Assembly: GCA_035236585.1 (NCBI GenBank)
Contig: CP141130.1
Location: 33,615,501-33,679,500, forward strand
DNA: 64,000 nt
Direction of reading: 5' to 3'
Source: Warburgia ugandensis
Lineage: Eukaryota > Streptophyta > Magnoliopsida > Canellales > Canellaceae
Shown one piece after another: positions 62,693-64,000 of this stretch. The first letter of the stretch is position 1, and the number at the start of each line of letters is the position of its first letter. A model generated the notes under the pieces. The model worked only from the letters and a program-made list of their open reading frames with translations, had not been told where the DNA came from and searched no databases. A program made the translations under genes and the position numbers.

Positions 62693-62960
62693 GGCTGGAC
62701 GAGCTACCGGTCCTTGAGATTTAGCCCCATTATTTAGGGAGTTTGATGCGTCCTAAGGGGTCATTATGATGTGGGTAGGCCACAAAGTCGTTATGATGTG
62801 AGCAAGCCTTGGGGCTGGATGAGCTGCCGGTCCCTAGGATTTAGCCTCATTGTTTGGGGAGTTTGACGTGTTCTGAGAGGTCATTATAATGTGGACGAGC
62901 CACTAAGTCATTATGATGTGGGTGGGCCTTCGGACTAGACAAGCTACCGGTCTCTCAGGA
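62693..62960 (+). repeat. 120-bp tandem repeat in LTR of element T
   Basis: GGCTGGACGAGCTACCGGTCC at 62693 recurs in diverged form at 62813 and 62932, with CATTATGATGTGGG landmarks between. About 2.2 copies; each unit has a smaller internal doubling of the TTATGATGTG motif. Confidence 0.85.
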
Positions 62961-64000
62961 GTAAAGCCTTGAGGTGTGTCTTTGAGTTTGGTGTGTCTTT
63001 GGGTTTAACCCATTGCGCCGACTCACTACGCCAAAGAGGATAATATTGTTTGTTGTGTACTTGATACACACAACAATGCATTTGTATTCAATATGTGAAA
63101 TGGCTCGTAAGAGGGAAGACTGGTATCAAGAAATGTAAATGACTTATAAGTTTGACATGTGATTGCATACTTTGCTTTTCAAAGAACGTGTTTCGTACTG
63201 ATGCATTGGTATTCCTTCTATTTTGGCATGGATTCATGATTTTGATAAATGTTAAATAATTTTAAGTTAAATGATAATTAAATTGTTGTTTGCATGATTC
63301 AACGTGGCTAAATTAATTTATATATAATTATCATGAATTCTGTTTATATAAAACATTGCGTCTTATTCCACCTACACAAGCGATTGCTTGCTGAGGCATT
63401 ACTGTGGTTTACAATGCCTCAAATATAGAGAATCGTAGCAGATTTGGCATGTTGATAGTATCTTAGAACAAGGGGCTTCCAAAGAATAGGAGCTGCTTAC
63501 TGACAGGAGGGCGCCAATAGAAGCTTAGGAAGAGGACAGGTAAAATTGGTCTTTGAATTGAAGTTGCCATATTAGAAATGAGAAAGAGATTGCATTGTAT
63601 ATAATTATGGGAATTTGGAAGACTTATGTGACTAGGTTGTGCTGTGGAGATTCTGGGTGTGTTGTGTTGAGGTAAACTGTCTTTGTTTTATTAGATGTAT
63701 GGAAAGGAGACAGAGTCTCCGTTTATATTTTAAAATTGTCAATAATGTTTACTAGGTACTTCACAATGGCATGCGTTAAATGTCATATGTCCGAAAAACA
63801 GAGAAAACTTTGCCAAATTTTTGGTAGAAATGAGCGCTCATTTCACCAAGAATCCTTGTTTTTTATAGAAGAAAATGACACTCGAGGCTTTTCAAAGTGA
63901 ATTTGAAAGAAAATTTTTCTGCTGCATTGCACTATTTTACAAAATTATTTCAAGTTGGATCGATCCTGCATTAGAAATTAGTTTGTATTTAAAATTTCAT

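Larger units (their letters stand above)
58991..64000 (+). mobile_element. Element T: decayed Tekay/Del-like Ty3/gypsy element
   Basis: Plus-strand relics of protease (59500-59745) and RT (59930-60420) are followed at 61319-61353 by GAGGACGAAATTCCTATAAGGA and GGGAAGAATG, the conserved end-of-pol and polypurine signature of the Tekay/Del lineage, then the 3' LTR from 61354. RNase H, integrase and chromodomain could not be recognised in 60430-61300, which is shorter than expected, so a deletion is likely. The left end and 5' LTR are not identified, and the right end may lie beyond the window. Confidence 0.75.
61354..64000 (+). repeat. 3' LTR of element T (right end not identified)
   Basis: Starts TGTAACATCGCAC directly after the polypurine tract. 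It holds a purine-rich block (61490-61620), two GA microsatellites, and a 120-bp tandem repeat (62693-62960). No partner LTR is in the window, so the end cannot be fixed; it may reach or pass the window end. The Arg-Glu and Ser-Leu rich frames at 61378-61916 are from the purine tracts and are not genes. Confidence 0.65.

Overview
This window looks like a stretch of repeat-rich nuclear DNA from a seed plant, most likely an angiosperm. I found no host gene, tRNA, rRNA or bacterial-type feature that I can defend. The sequence is AT-rich, and most of it can be assigned to Ty3/gypsy-type LTR retrotransposons, their solo LTRs and broken LTR pieces. The plant assignment rests on Athila-type gag/pol with tRNA-Asp-like primer sites, on a Tekay/Del-type polypurine tract with a tRNA-iMet-like primer site, on 2.5-2.9 kb LTRs, and on long CT/GA microsatellites. 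All coding regions are pseudogenes with many stops and frameshifts.

Layout. Element A (1-10737, + strand) is an Athila-like element with both LTRs. It keeps gag and protease relics, but everything from reverse transcriptase to integrase is deleted. A short unassigned stretch follows (10738-11282). Element C (11283-~26423, - strand) is an Athila-type element with relics of gag, protease, RT, RNase H and integrase. Its LTRs differ from those of A, and its 5' LTR is split by solo LTR D (21090-23629), which has a perfect 5-bp target duplication, AAGGA. A degenerate 60-bp repeat (26489-26690) leads to LTR piece F (26939-28098).

Element B (28099-39975, - strand) lies in F, with near-perfect target duplications GCAAT/GTAAT. 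It has ~2.9 kb LTRs, a clear primer site and polypurine tract, and only ~3.5 kb of internal sequence without recognisable protein domains, so it resembles a large non-autonomous (LARD-like) derivative. Its left LTR is itself split by solo LTR N (29150-31678) with perfect target duplications ACTGC. N is a mosaic: a central ~0.9 kb nearly identical to B's LTR, with strongly diverged ends. Element E (40145-~54475, - strand) is a near-complete Athila-like pseudo-element whose 5' LTR/primer-site region carries a recent 944-bp tandem duplication. From 54476 to 58399 there is a patchwork of LTR fragments, including a head-to-head inverted pair. A ~96-100 bp tandem repeat (58601-~58990) precedes element T (~59000 to the window end, + strand), a decayed Tekay/Del-like element with protease and RT relics, a textbook polypurine tract and a 3' LTR starting at 61354.

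Nothing here works together as a living pathway. The window is a layered record of insertions: C, then D; F, then B, then N; probably F, then E; then internal deletion, LTR-LTR recombination, microsatellite growth and point decay. All three recognisable RTs have lost a residue of the catalytic Asp pair. The items most worth a second look are the mosaic nested LTR, the LARD-like element B with GC-rich repeats in its LTRs, the 944-bp duplication, and the inverted LTR pair.
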